DNA from: an uncultured Prevotellaceae bacterium
GTDB taxonomy: Bacteria; Bacteroidota; Bacteroidia; Bacteroidales; Bacteroidaceae
Direction of reading: 5' to 3'
Assembly (NCBI GenBank): GCA_900316475.1
Contig: ONDA01000011.1
Location: 1-64,000 of the forward strand
Length of the DNA stretch: 64,000 bases
Below, piece by piece: positions 19,649 to 27,559 of this stretch. Every line of letters begins with the position of its first letter. Positions within the stretch are counted from its first letter, which is position 1. Under the pieces are notes generated by a model. The model searched no databases. It was given only the letters and a program-made list of their open reading frames with translations, and had not been told where the DNA came from. The position numbers and the translations under genes are program-made.

Positions 19649-20271
19649 TGAGAAGGTTTCAGATTATAGTTGAAGGTGATGCCGACAAGAAGTTCTTCGA
19701 GGATTACTATCACCATATTTTCGGCGAGAAAGCCCCCCAAGGCAGCATCACCCATCCAGGTAAAGACGGCGATACAGGTGGTTATCACAAGCTAAAGTCT
19801 GAAGATGCCATAGGTGCCATGCGTCAGAACACAGACCTTGGTGGCATCAATCTTGTTATCTTTGATGCTGACGAGGATATAGAAACACGTCGTGCCGAAT
19901 TGCTTGCTATCAAGGAAGAATTTGGCGTGGAGTTTGAACTGTTCTTACTACCCAACGACAAAGATGCAGGCGCTTTGGAGGACTTGCTGGAAAACATCAT
20001 CAATCCAGACAACCAACCAGTCATGGACTGCTGGCAGACATACGAGGGAGAACTTGCGAATGTACGAATCCCAACCAAGACCCCTCCCACGTTGACCATC
20101 CCCGCCAAAAAGACCAAGATATACGCCTATCTTGAAACCTTGTTGGGGAAGTCAAAGACCCAGAAGAAACTGATAAAAGATGCAAACCGCAACTACGAGA
20201 ACACCCAACACTGGAGTCTGGATGCAGAGTATTTAGAGCCGCTGAAGGCATTTTTGATGAAATATTTGTGA
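19648..20271 (+). CDS. TOPRIM-like nuclease (DUF3226/DUF4435-like)
   Basis: From ATG 19648 the 207-residue protein begins MRRFQIIVEGDADKKFFEDY, giving the TOPRIM glutamate (E9). INLVIFDADED follows with the DxD pair at D73 and D75. A mid-section LLPNDKDAGALEDLLE resembles DUF3226/DUF4276 TOPRIM proteins. Such domains act as metal-dependent nucleases and here would be controlled by the upstream ATPase through the overlapping start. It ends three bases before a methyltransferase stump. Nuclease activity and the target are not shown by sequence. Confidence 0.72.
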   Translation: MRRFQIIVEGDADKKFFEDYYHHIFGEKAPQGSITHPGKDGDTGGYHKLKSEDAIGAMRQNTDLGGINLVIFDADEDIETRRAELLAIKEEFGVEFELFLLPNDKDAGALEDLLENIINPDNQPVMDCWQTYEGELANVRIPTKTPPTLTIPAKKTKIYAYLETLLGKSKTQKKLIKDANRNYENTQHWSLDAEYLEPLKAFLMKYL

Positions 20272-20273
20272 TT

Positions 20274-20369
20274 ATGGACAAAGTGAAGCAATATACAGTT
20301 ATTGACCTCTTTGCAGGAGCAGGAGGATTGTCGCTTGGCTTATATCTGGCTGGGTGGCACTCTTATTGA
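20274..20369 (+). pseudogene. N-terminal stump of a C5-cytosine DNA methyltransferase
   Basis: An ATG at 20274 opens 31 codons that read VIDLFAGAGGLSLGLYLAG, which is AdoMet-binding motif I of Dcm-type m5C methyltransferases. It then hits TGA at 20367-20369. Nothing of the PCQ or later motifs follows. Two bases later a 22-bp repeat array begins, so the gene looks cut by the event that brought in the array and the DUF4062 gene. A Vsr gene, the usual companion of Dcm, survives at 26933, and restriction genes that need such a methylase lie between. Confidence 0.85.
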
Positions 20370-20370
20370 G

Positions 20371-20458
20371 TTAGTGGGTAACTCCTTTACACTTAGTGGG
20401 TAACTCCTTTACACTTAGTGGGTAACTGCAAAGTAGTTAGTGGGTAACTCAAAATGAC
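20371..20458. repeat. Four 22-bp direct repeats with core TTAGTGGGTAACT
   Basis: Copies start at 20371, 20393, 20415 and 20437, exactly 22 bases apart. The first 13 bases are identical in all four. The remaining nine are identical in copies 1 and 2 and differ in 3 and 4. A fifth, two-mismatch copy (TTAGCGGGTGACT) lies at 21683-21695, after the DUF4062 gene. The period of about two helical turns would suit cooperative binding of a protein, as in iterons or operator arrays. The flanking positions also fit cassette boundaries. Confidence 0.85.
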
Positions 20459-20490
20459 AATATAATAGAAATAAAACATCATAAGAACAG

Positions 20491-21660
20491 ATGCCAAGAA
20501 CAGTAGTAGCATATAAAGTTTTTCTTGCTTCACCTGGTGATGTAAAAGAAGAAAGAATAATAGTGAAGAAAGTTATAGATTTATACAACCAGATTCACTC
20601 TTGCGATAATATTAAGCTTGAATTGCTATGTTGGGAAGATAGTACACATCCATCATTTGGCGATTATCCCCAAGATGTTGTTAATTCCCAAATAGGAGAC
20701 GATTATGATGTCTTTATTGGAATCCTTTGGGCAAGGTTTGGCACACCAGCTCTCAAGTATGAGTCTGGAACCGAAGAAGAGTTCTATAGAGCATATGAAA
20801 GATACAAAAACGGTGACAGTATTGAACTGATGGTGTACCGTAAAGATGAAAGTATCTCTCCTTCTTCAATAGATGTGGAACAATTGCAAAAGATTAACAG
20901 GTTTACTTCCGAAGTTGGGAAATTAGGAGGCTACTACTTTACGTTTACAGGGGAAAATCAATTTCAAGAAATGCTTTTAAAACATCTTGACATGGTAATC
21001 AGAGATATGGAAAAGCGAACCGATAATCGTAGGCTCCAAATGCCATTGACAACAAAATCCAAAGCAGAAGAGCAGATACCTGTTACAACGGGACGAGATA
21101 TGTGGGGGCTAATTGAATATAATGAGTTCATAGTATTTACATGTTCTGAGGTCAAAGCAAATATAGACCAAATATCTTATTTGACAAATAAAATAGGTGA
21201 GGACATGCAAATACATACACGAGAATTGGATATGACACGACAAAATAGCAACGTATTGCATACCAAGAGTATCTTGTTAAATGCTGCTAGGGATATGAAC
21301 AAATATGCAAAGGAAATAGATGAACCTAATTCGATTTGGTATGCCAAATATCTTGAAGCCCAGCAGGCAATAAAGGAAATGCTTAATGTATCTGAAGGGC
21401 TTGTTTCCGAAAAAGAGTGGCAGGGCTTGGTTGCTGATTTGCGTGAAATGAATAATGGTATGGGAAATGCGTATAGTGGAATGCGTCAGTTTTATTCTGC
21501 TGTAAATAAATTGCCAAAAATATTTCAACCTTTGAATATTGCAAAGTTGAATGTTTGTAATAAGTTAAAGAGTATAATATCAAATCTTCAGACTGGGAAG
21601 TTGTTCTGTGATGAGACGATAGAATATATTGAAAACAAAATACATCCTTTAAAAGACTAA
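20491..21660 (+). CDS. DUF4062-domain protein with a new helical C-terminus
   Basis: The 389-residue protein starts VVAYKVFLASPGDVKEER, the hallmark of DUF4062, a TIR/SIR-like Rossmann domain. DYDVFIGILWARFGTP and the acidic GTEEEFYRAYE follow, up to about residue 175. The remaining roughly 200 residues are predicted helical and not recognised. DUF4062 proteins occur in signalling and anti-phage contexts, often as the TIR-like part. The gene is visibly more A+T-rich than its neighbours, which suggests separate acquisition. It lies between copies of the TTAGTGGGTAACT repeat. Function is inferred from context only. Confidence 0.7.
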   Translation: MPRTVVAYKVFLASPGDVKEERIIVKKVIDLYNQIHSCDNIKLELLCWEDSTHPSFGDYPQDVVNSQIGDDYDVFIGILWARFGTPALKYESGTEEEFYRAYERYKNGDSIELMVYRKDESISPSSIDVEQLQKINRFTSEVGKLGGYYFTFTGENQFQEMLLKHLDMVIRDMEKRTDNRRLQMPLTTKSKAEEQIPVTTGRDMWGLIEYNEFIVFTCSEVKANIDQISYLTNKIGEDMQIHTRELDMTRQNSNVLHTKSILLNAARDMNKYAKEIDEPNSIWYAKYLEAQQAIKEMLNVSEGLVSEKEWQGLVADLREMNNGMGNAYSGMRQFYSAVNKLPKIFQPLNIAKLNVCNKLKSIISNLQTGKLFCDETIEYIENKIHPLKD

Positions 21661-21682
21661 ACAAACAAAGATAATGAGTAAG

Positions 21683-21695
21683 TTAGCGGGTGACT
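21683..21695. repeat. Degenerate fifth copy of the TTAGTGGGTAACT repeat
   Basis: TTAGCGGGTGACT differs at two of 13 positions from the core of the array at 20371-20458 and lies 23 bases after the DUF4062 stop. It is in direct orientation with the array. Confidence 0.55.
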
Positions 21696-21719
21696 AATTA
21701 GATAAACGAGAAACAAAAT

Positions 21720-22559
21720 ATGGACAGACAAGGGTTTATTAATTTCAACAAACTTCTTTCACCGGATAATTCACGAAAGGCATCCAGTTATGCACAGGCG
21801 ATAAGGATTCTGGACGAGGTGCTTGTGCATCAGAACGTGATTGACCTCCACGGACAGTCACTCTATGATATTCCAAATGCAGCCACCATAGAGGAAGTGC
21901 TGCGTTTTGTGAATGAAGAGGTGAAAAAGATGAAAAATAACCAGCAAAATATCTTTGATTATGGTAGCTCTAGTCAAAGAAGCTATCCGCTGAAGAGTTT
22001 TTGTTCAGCAGCCCTGAAGAGTCTGAAGAAGTATGCTTTATATGAACAAGAAATAAAGGCCGCCGATATAATCGTTGCCCAAGAATCGAATCCAAGAACC
22101 ATCTCCAAAAAACTCATTACCCATTTCGACCTTACAAAAGAAGGAGAAGATATTGTCGCTGTCACAAAACGCAGGAAAGGCCAGGACTATTTTCGTCGTA
22201 TGATACTCACCAATTACGGCTGCCGTTGTGCGCTGACGGGCATAGACATTCCGCAATTGCTCATTGCCAGCCACATCATCCCCTGGGAAGACAAGAAACA
22301 TAAGCAAGATCGCCTGAATCCCTGCAATGGCATCTGCCTCTCGGCACTTTATGACAAGGCTTTCGATGAAGGTCTCATTTCTTTCTCGCCAAGCGACTAC
22401 ACAGTCTGTTTCTCCTCTATCTTGCGAGAAAAAGAAACAAAGGAATATTACGACAAACACTTTGGTCTTATTGCTGGGAAAAAGTTAACTATGCCAACAG
22501 AATATTTGCCCAGTCGTGAGTTTCTGGAGTATCATTACGAATGTATTTTTCAAAGATAA
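21720..22559 (+). CDS. HNH restriction-type endonuclease
   Basis: The 279-residue protein has an unassigned helical N-terminal half. The C-terminal HNH domain (PF13391-like) shows CRCALTGIDIPQLLIASHIIPW, NPCNGICLSALYDKAFDEGLISF. The ASHI.PW histidine and the N..GICL..LHD-like segment are typical of HNH nucleases in Bacteroidota restriction islands, with tyrosine replacing the usual second histidine (SALYDKAFD). It probably cuts DNA and may have relied on the lost C5 methylase, or it may be an independent system. It sits 59 bases after the DUF4062 gene. Confidence 0.8.
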   Translation: MDRQGFINFNKLLSPDNSRKASSYAQAIRILDEVLVHQNVIDLHGQSLYDIPNAATIEEVLRFVNEEVKKMKNNQQNIFDYGSSSQRSYPLKSFCSAALKSLKKYALYEQEIKAADIIVAQESNPRTISKKLITHFDLTKEGEDIVAVTKRRKGQDYFRRMILTNYGCRCALTGIDIPQLLIASHIIPWEDKKHKQDRLNPCNGICLSALYDKAFDEGLISFSPSDYTVCFSSILREKETKEYYDKHFGLIAGKKLTMPTEYLPSREFLEYHYECIFQR

Positions 22560-22567
22560 TTTTGGAT

Positions 22568-22882
22568 ATGGCCCAGAAGAAGTATAAAGAAGTTACATAC
22601 ATTCAAATGGATATCTCTTATTACGGGAAGTACTTTTCAAAAGTGAAGTACTATCCTGCAAAGGATAGTGGGGTAAGTTCCCATTCCCTCCGAGATGAAG
22701 ATGGTTTTTGGTTCGGTTTGGATTTGGATGGTGTTATTCCGATAAATGTACATTTGTTTTTCTTCGATAGGAAGTGGAACACAAATTGTGAGCATTGTGA
22801 ACGTGATGCCGATGGCGGTTGGAGTCATGTATTTGATTCTTCAATATTATGTAAAAACATCAGAATTAAATATACATATTGA
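22568..22882 (+). CDS. Hypothetical small protein in the restriction island
   Basis: The 104-residue product (MAQKKYKEVTYIQMDISYYG..) is not recognised. It is rich in aromatic residues, looks beta-rich, has a cysteine pair CEHCERD near the middle that could bind metal, and has no signal peptide or membrane segment. The start at 22568 is preferred because the 22541 start lies inside the HNH gene. It is packed between the HNH and McrB-like genes with a few bases either side. This suggests it is part of the restriction operon, perhaps an accessory or specificity component. Confidence 0.55.
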   Translation: MAQKKYKEVTYIQMDISYYGKYFSKVKYYPAKDSGVSSHSLRDEDGFWFGLDLDGVIPINVHLFFFDRKWNTNCEHCERDADGGWSHVFDSSILCKNIRIKYTY

Positions 22883-22884
22883 TT

Positions 22885-24618
22885 ATGAATATAGAGAATA
22901 TACTTCGAATTGGCGATGTCTCGGACAATGGTCAGGTAACGATTGTTGATGAAGACAGATTATGTTATCTTGTAAAGTCTGAAAGTAGGGGTTCAGTCGG
23001 CCTGCGAACAATTTCTAAAGCTTTGTTAGGTGAGTATGTGCACTACTTTACAGAAAATCCGGATTCCAATGCCAATACCGCCAGAGATGTCTTATGTGGT
23101 AAAACAGCAATAGACAAATTCGAGTATGGATATACTTCTACACTGACCATAATGGCCAAGATGGTTATTGAACACTCAGCAAGAAGAGTAGATTATGTTA
23201 CTGATAAGGATAAAACAAAGATAAATCTCCAGCAAATCTTCTATGGTGCCCCAGGAACCGGAAAAAGTCATAAGATAAAGGATGATGCAGATGTAAAGGC
23301 GGCAGACGAAAAGAATCTGGTATTCCGCACTACTTTCCATCCAGACAGTGACTATTCTACATTTGTGGGGGCATACAAACCTACCACAACAAAGAGGGCT
23401 GTCCGCAATGTGGCTGGCGACATAGTTAAAGATACGAACAAAGAAGATGTGTATGAAGATTGCATCACCTATTCGTTCATTCCACAGGCCTTCCTGCAAG
23501 CCTACGTGGCAGCGTGGAATAATCCTGACGACAAAGTGTTCCTTGTCATTGAGGAAATCAACCGAGGTAACTGTGCACAGATATTCGGTGATTTGTTCCA
23601 ACTGCTCGACCGAGACGACGAAGGGGCATCGGAATACCCTATCATGGCAGACAAAGACATTGCCAAATACCTGAATGGCAATGACGAGGAAGAACTGCCT
23701 GTGCTAACTAACAAAGACGGCATCAAAGACGGCAAGCTGCGCCTGCCCAAGAACCTGTACATCTGGGCCACGATGAACACCAGCGACCAAAGCCTGTTTC
23801 CTATCGACTCCGCCTTTAAGCGCCGCTGGGACTGGGTGTACATGCCTATTGCTGACGCAAAGAAAAACTACGTCATCGAGATTGACAACGACCAATACGA
23901 CTGGTGGAGTTTCTTGGAGGCAATCAACGCTATCATAGAGAGCACTACCCACTCGGAAGACAAGAAATTAGGCTACTTCTTTGCGAAAGCCAAAAACGGC
24001 AAAATCACCGTAGAGACATTCGTGAGCAAGGTCATCTTCTATCTGTGGAACGATGTCTTCAAGGACAACGAGACAAACCACAAAGCGTTCAAGGACAGCG
24101 ATGGAGAGCTGCTGGCTTTCCGCAAGTTCTTCCACCACGACGGAACGGTTGACACCAACATGGTCATCAAATTCCTACAGGATCTGGAGGTATATCCTTT
24201 TGAAACTTCCGACGATGGCACAGCAACGATATCCGACACCACTCCCAACACAAAACGTCAGCGGGACAAGTCGAGATACCGCGTGAACGGCACAGACAAC
24301 CTGAACAAAGCCCAAATGACCCGTGAGGCGTTCAGGCTATACATTGAAGCTCACCCTGATGCAGACGCACAGACAATAGCACAGGCGTGGAACGGGCTGG
24401 GGCTGAAGGACTATGTGCGCCACCTGGTAGAGACCGAAGCGGAATACAATGCTCGCACCAAAGACTCCACCGACAGCAACAAGAGAGCTACGGAGTTTGA
24501 ACTATCCAACGGCGAGAAGATATACCTTTCGACACAGTTTGGCATAGGCAACATAGGCAAGTTTATGGATGCCGTGAACAATGCCGGATGGAATATTAGG
24601 ATAGAGAACCAAGACTGA
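22885..24618 (+). CDS. McrB-like AAA+ GTPase of a LlaJI-type restriction system
   Basis: The protein (577 residues from ATG 22885) has an unrecognised N-terminal domain of about 110 residues and then the McrB AAA+ core. That core comprises Walker A YGAPGTGKSH, Walker B FLVIEEINRGNCAQIFGD and the GTP-specific MNTSDQSL followed by ID.AFKRRW. An extra C-terminal region of about 120 residues contains two repeated helical pieces. In LlaJI and BsuMI systems such a GTPase works as a motor with a separate nuclease subunit, here the next gene six bases downstream. The alternative of a methyl-directed McrBC (type IV) system is less likely because the partner is LlaJI-like. Confidence 0.88.
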   Translation: MNIENILRIGDVSDNGQVTIVDEDRLCYLVKSESRGSVGLRTISKALLGEYVHYFTENPDSNANTARDVLCGKTAIDKFEYGYTSTLTIMAKMVIEHSARRVDYVTDKDKTKINLQQIFYGAPGTGKSHKIKDDADVKAADEKNLVFRTTFHPDSDYSTFVGAYKPTTTKRAVRNVAGDIVKDTNKEDVYEDCITYSFIPQAFLQAYVAAWNNPDDKVFLVIEEINRGNCAQIFGDLFQLLDRDDEGASEYPIMADKDIAKYLNGNDEEELPVLTNKDGIKDGKLRLPKNLYIWATMNTSDQSLFPIDSAFKRRWDWVYMPIADAKKNYVIEIDNDQYDWWSFLEAINAIIESTTHSEDKKLGYFFAKAKNGKITVETFVSKVIFYLWNDVFKDNETNHKAFKDSDGELLAFRKFFHHDGTVDTNMVIKFLQDLEVYPFETSDDGTATISDTTPNTKRQRDKSRYRVNGTDNLNKAQMTREAFRLYIEAHPDADAQTIAQAWNGLGLKDYVRHLVETEAEYNARTKDSTDSNKRATEFELSNGEKIYLSTQFGIGNIGKFMDAVNNAGWNIRIENQD

Positions 24619-24624
24619 CGAAGA

Positions 24625-26922
24625 ATGAAGGTCCTGATAGAAGGATATTACTACGACCCTGCTGTCTTAGAGCGTGAGCAGGTGACGGACGGACTGATAG
24701 AGTATCACCGGCGCCCGAGCGACGGTTTCGTGTGTTACAACTACGTCGGTCATGTCTATTCTCCCATGCTGAAGGACTACATTTTCTTCCTACCCAAGGT
24801 GGTACTGGAGGAAAAAGGTACGGAGGGCGTTGACGACGATAGGGTTTTTGGCGAGAAACCCGAGGACATCATCTGCGTGAGCGAGAAGGATGGCAAGATG
24901 AATGCTACGCAGCGCGGTTTTGTATGCGAACTGGCTGTTTGGGTGTACCGAGCGCTGATGATTTACCGTGAGACCCACCCCGACCAGAATATCCTGTTGG
25001 AACGTAACATCGCACAGATAGGCAACCGACGGCAACGGCTGAGCGACACGCTGTTGGACATCATTCTGGAACTGATACGTTTCAATCGCGAAAACCAGGA
25101 CTACGTACTGTTTGTGCTGAAGAGCATCCACTCAGGCTATAACAAAATCAACTGGAGAAGAACTATCGCCCACTCGCAAGCCATCGTGCAGGACGGAGTG
25201 CCTGTCTATCTGCGACCCGTCAACAAGAAAAAGCAGGTCAACTTCGACGAAGAACTGTTCATCATCTACTTCTCTATACTGAACTACATCTCGAACCACT
25301 ACGGATTCCGCGTGAATATCAATATGGGGTTCGAATTGATAACGGGTTCCAAGTTCAGGCATTACCTTGATGGATATGGGCGAGTGCGAATGCGTCAGAT
25401 ACGATACAAATACTTCTCCGACAAGGCATTGCGCCTATGGGAGCTCTGCTACGCCTTCTTCGACAAATCGCACGCCATCAATGTGCGTGACGACCAGAAA
25501 GAGTACTTGCTGGCACAGAACTTCAACATCGTCTTTGAGGCCATCATCGACGAACTGGTGGGGAGCAAGGACATTCCTTCGGGACTGAAAGAACAGAAAG
25601 ACGGCAAGCGGGTGGATCACATGTACACCTTTGCCGACCTAGTGTACCCCAATGCAATGCAGAAGCAGGTGCAAAAGGAGATATATTATATAGGTGACAG
25701 CAAATACTATAAGATTGGTTCGACTGTAGGTGACGAATCAGTGTACAAACAGTACACCTATGCTAGAAATGTGATTCAGTGGAACCTTGACCTCTTCCTC
25801 TCAGGCGATGAAGCGAAGAAACAGAAGGATAATCCCAAGAACATCTGGCTGCGCGACGAGACAACCGAAGGCTACAACATCATCCCCAATTTCTTTATAT
25901 CTGCTTTCGTTGACAAGAATCTGAGCTTTGAAAACGATAATCTGAAGAAAAGAGAGACGGTATTCAACGCCCGACAGTTTGAGAACCGCCTGTTTGACAG
26001 AGACACACTGATAATCACTCACTACGATGTGAATTTCCTCTACGTTCTTTCACTCTATGCTCGCAACAATGCCTTTTCCAAGGCATTATGGAAGGTGCAA
26101 GTCAGGGAGTTGTTCCGCAAAAACATACAGGAAGAACTTAATAGCAGTTATTCGTTTTACGCTATCACTGCTCGTGAAGGGGTCAATGCAGAACAGTTTA
26201 TGCAGCAGAACTTCCAGCAACTGCTGGGTAAAGTATATACCCCTTATGGCGACACAGGTAGACAGAGCTACTATTCTGTCGCTTTGGATAACGGCGAACG
26301 CTTTACCGACGAAAACGAGCGGACGCTTTCCCTGCTGGCTCCTTATTTCTATATGGTGAAGTGCCCCATCGGGGTCAGTCCTGAAACGCTTCTGCCAAAA
26401 GTTGAGCAAGAGGCAAAGAGCACTCCTGTCCCGGCTTCGCTCCTCACTTTGCATTATGTACAGCGCTATTTGAAGGATAATTTCCTCATCGGGTGCTACA
26501 AAGACGAAGCTCAACTGAATTGGATAATGGGTGCCAACGACAAAGGTACGAACCTCTACAATGTGAGGATATTCACCAAGGGTCTGAAGCGTGCTGGTAC
26601 GATGAAACGAAGCCAGTTGGAGCAAGGCGGTATCAAGTTTGTCATACTCTATCGGTTAGGTGAAGATTTCAAGAACGAGTATCGCGTATTCCACGTACAT
26701 CACCACGCAGTCATGTCGGAGGAACGTATGCGTCAAGCACTATATCCGAACCCACAGGGTAACTATTTCTGTTTTGTGTTCGACGAGGAGGTGTCGATAA
26801 GCCCAGATGTTAATCTATCGAAAATACTAACAGAATGTCGTCTTGATACAGACACCGATTATCAAGAAGGAGCCCCCGTTGTATTTAAAGGTGAGGAACT
26901 TCTTCGTTATCAAACTCGATAG
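24625..26922 (+). CDS. LlaJI-family restriction endonuclease subunit
   Basis: The 765-residue protein resembles the LlaJI restriction endonuclease family (PF09563). It has an N-terminal McrC-like region (LIEGYYYDPAVLE, YIFFLPKVVLEE) and a PD-(D/E)XK-type nuclease core whose visible motif is KRVDHMYTF..IYYIGDSKYYK near residues 330-360. C-terminal domains close the chain. It would be the cutting partner of the McrB-like GTPase. In known LlaJI/BsuMI loci two C5 methyltransferases protect the host; here only a 31-codon stump is seen upstream. The frame is intact, so activity would need protection encoded elsewhere. The Vsr gene starts 10 bases after. Confidence 0.82.
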   Translation: MKVLIEGYYYDPAVLEREQVTDGLIEYHRRPSDGFVCYNYVGHVYSPMLKDYIFFLPKVVLEEKGTEGVDDDRVFGEKPEDIICVSEKDGKMNATQRGFVCELAVWVYRALMIYRETHPDQNILLERNIAQIGNRRQRLSDTLLDIILELIRFNRENQDYVLFVLKSIHSGYNKINWRRTIAHSQAIVQDGVPVYLRPVNKKKQVNFDEELFIIYFSILNYISNHYGFRVNINMGFELITGSKFRHYLDGYGRVRMRQIRYKYFSDKALRLWELCYAFFDKSHAINVRDDQKEYLLAQNFNIVFEAIIDELVGSKDIPSGLKEQKDGKRVDHMYTFADLVYPNAMQKQVQKEIYYIGDSKYYKIGSTVGDESVYKQYTYARNVIQWNLDLFLSGDEAKKQKDNPKNIWLRDETTEGYNIIPNFFISAFVDKNLSFENDNLKKRETVFNARQFENRLFDRDTLIITHYDVNFLYVLSLYARNNAFSKALWKVQVRELFRKNIQEELNSSYSFYAITAREGVNAEQFMQQNFQQLLGKVYTPYGDTGRQSYYSVALDNGERFTDENERTLSLLAPYFYMVKCPIGVSPETLLPKVEQEAKSTPVPASLLTLHYVQRYLKDNFLIGCYKDEAQLNWIMGANDKGTNLYNVRIFTKGLKRAGTMKRSQLEQGGIKFVILYRLGEDFKNEYRVFHVHHHAVMSEERMRQALYPNPQGNYFCFVFDEEVSISPDVNLSKILTECRLDTDTDYQEGAPVVFKGEELLRYQTR

Positions 26923-26932
26923 GCGATGCTAT

Positions 26933-27457
26933 ATGGCTGACAGACTCACCGAACAACAACGTCATAAAAATATGTCGGCCATCCGGTCGAAGGACACGAA
27001 GCCTGAGATGATTGTGCGTCGTGGGCTGTGGAGTAGAGGATTCCGATATAGGTTGAACCATAAACGATTGCCTGGACATCCTGACTTGGTGCTGAGGAAA
27101 TACAGGACGTGTATCTTCGTGAATGGATGCTTTTGGCATGGACACGGAGTATCATTGACCATTGACCATGAATCATTGACCATTGAGAGTTCGGAGTGTT
27201 GTAAGATTCCCAAGACGAACCGGGACTTTTGGGTAGCAAAGATTCGCAGGAACAAGGAGCGAGATAAGGAAGAGCAGCATAAACTGGGTGAAATGGGCTG
27301 GCATTGCATCACAGTATGGGAGTGTGAACTGAAACCGTCGAAGCGGGAAGAAACGCTGGAGTCGATTGCATTCACGCTGAACCATATATGGTTGCAAGAC
27401 CATCAAGCCCGTGTTACTGCCTATCCGCAGCTGAATGAAGAGGACCAGAAATTTTGA
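26933..27457 (+). CDS. vsr: Very short patch repair endonuclease (Vsr) with a repeat insertion
   Basis: MADRLTEQQRHKNMSAIRSK opens a standard Vsr: DTKPEMIVRRGLW, LPGHPDLVLRKY, FVNGCFWHGH and the late VWECEL. Vsr nicks T:G mismatches arising from deamination of 5-methylcytosine, and is normally paired with a Dcm methylase. Here the zinc-binding HGHxC stretch is split. After HGH about 16 residues (VSLTIDHESLTIES..) encoded by repeats of ATTGACC/CATTGA come before the cysteine. The start at 26933 is chosen because an in-frame extension to 26843 lies inside the upstream gene. Whether zinc binding survives is unclear. Confidence 0.88.
   Translation: MADRLTEQQRHKNMSAIRSKDTKPEMIVRRGLWSRGFRYRLNHKRLPGHPDLVLRKYRTCIFVNGCFWHGHGVSLTIDHESLTIESSECCKIPKTNRDFWVAKIRRNKERDKEEQHKLGEMGWHCITVWECELKPSKREETLESIAFTLNHIWLQDHQARVTAYPQLNEEDQKF
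27145..27195. repeat. ATTGACC tandem repeat inserted in vsr
   Basis: Units ATTGACC/CATTGA are repeated about four times around TGAATC. They keep the reading frame of vsr open and add about 16 residues between the HGH and C of the zinc site. Confidence 0.6.
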
Positions 27458-27498
27458 ATTCGTCGGACAATTGCGATGAACAGAGCGATTTGCTGTAT

Positions 27499-27543
27499 AC
27501 CCAATCCCCACACCAAGTATTAAAGTGTGGGGATTGGGTTTTT
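27499..27543. terminator. Strong bidirectional terminator between vsr and integrase
   Basis: A perfect 15-base stem, ACCCAATCCCCACAC (27499-27513) and GTGTGGGGATTGGGT (27525-27539), with an 11-base loop and a T-run follows vsr. The convergent integrase gene ends 17 bases further on. It is a classic intrinsic terminator. Confidence 0.9.
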
Positions 27544-27559
27544 ATTGCAGGCGGATACC

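Noticed and set aside
20371-20458. CRISPR array
   Set aside because: The repeat core is only 13 bases, the intervening parts are nine bases and two are identical, and no cas gene is near.
22885-26922. Classical type IV McrBC system
   Set aside because: The second gene is LlaJI-like with a GDSKYYK nuclease motif and a C5 methylase remnant and Vsr are adjacent, which fits a LlaJI/BsuMI restriction-modification locus better, although modified-DNA cleavage cannot be excluded.
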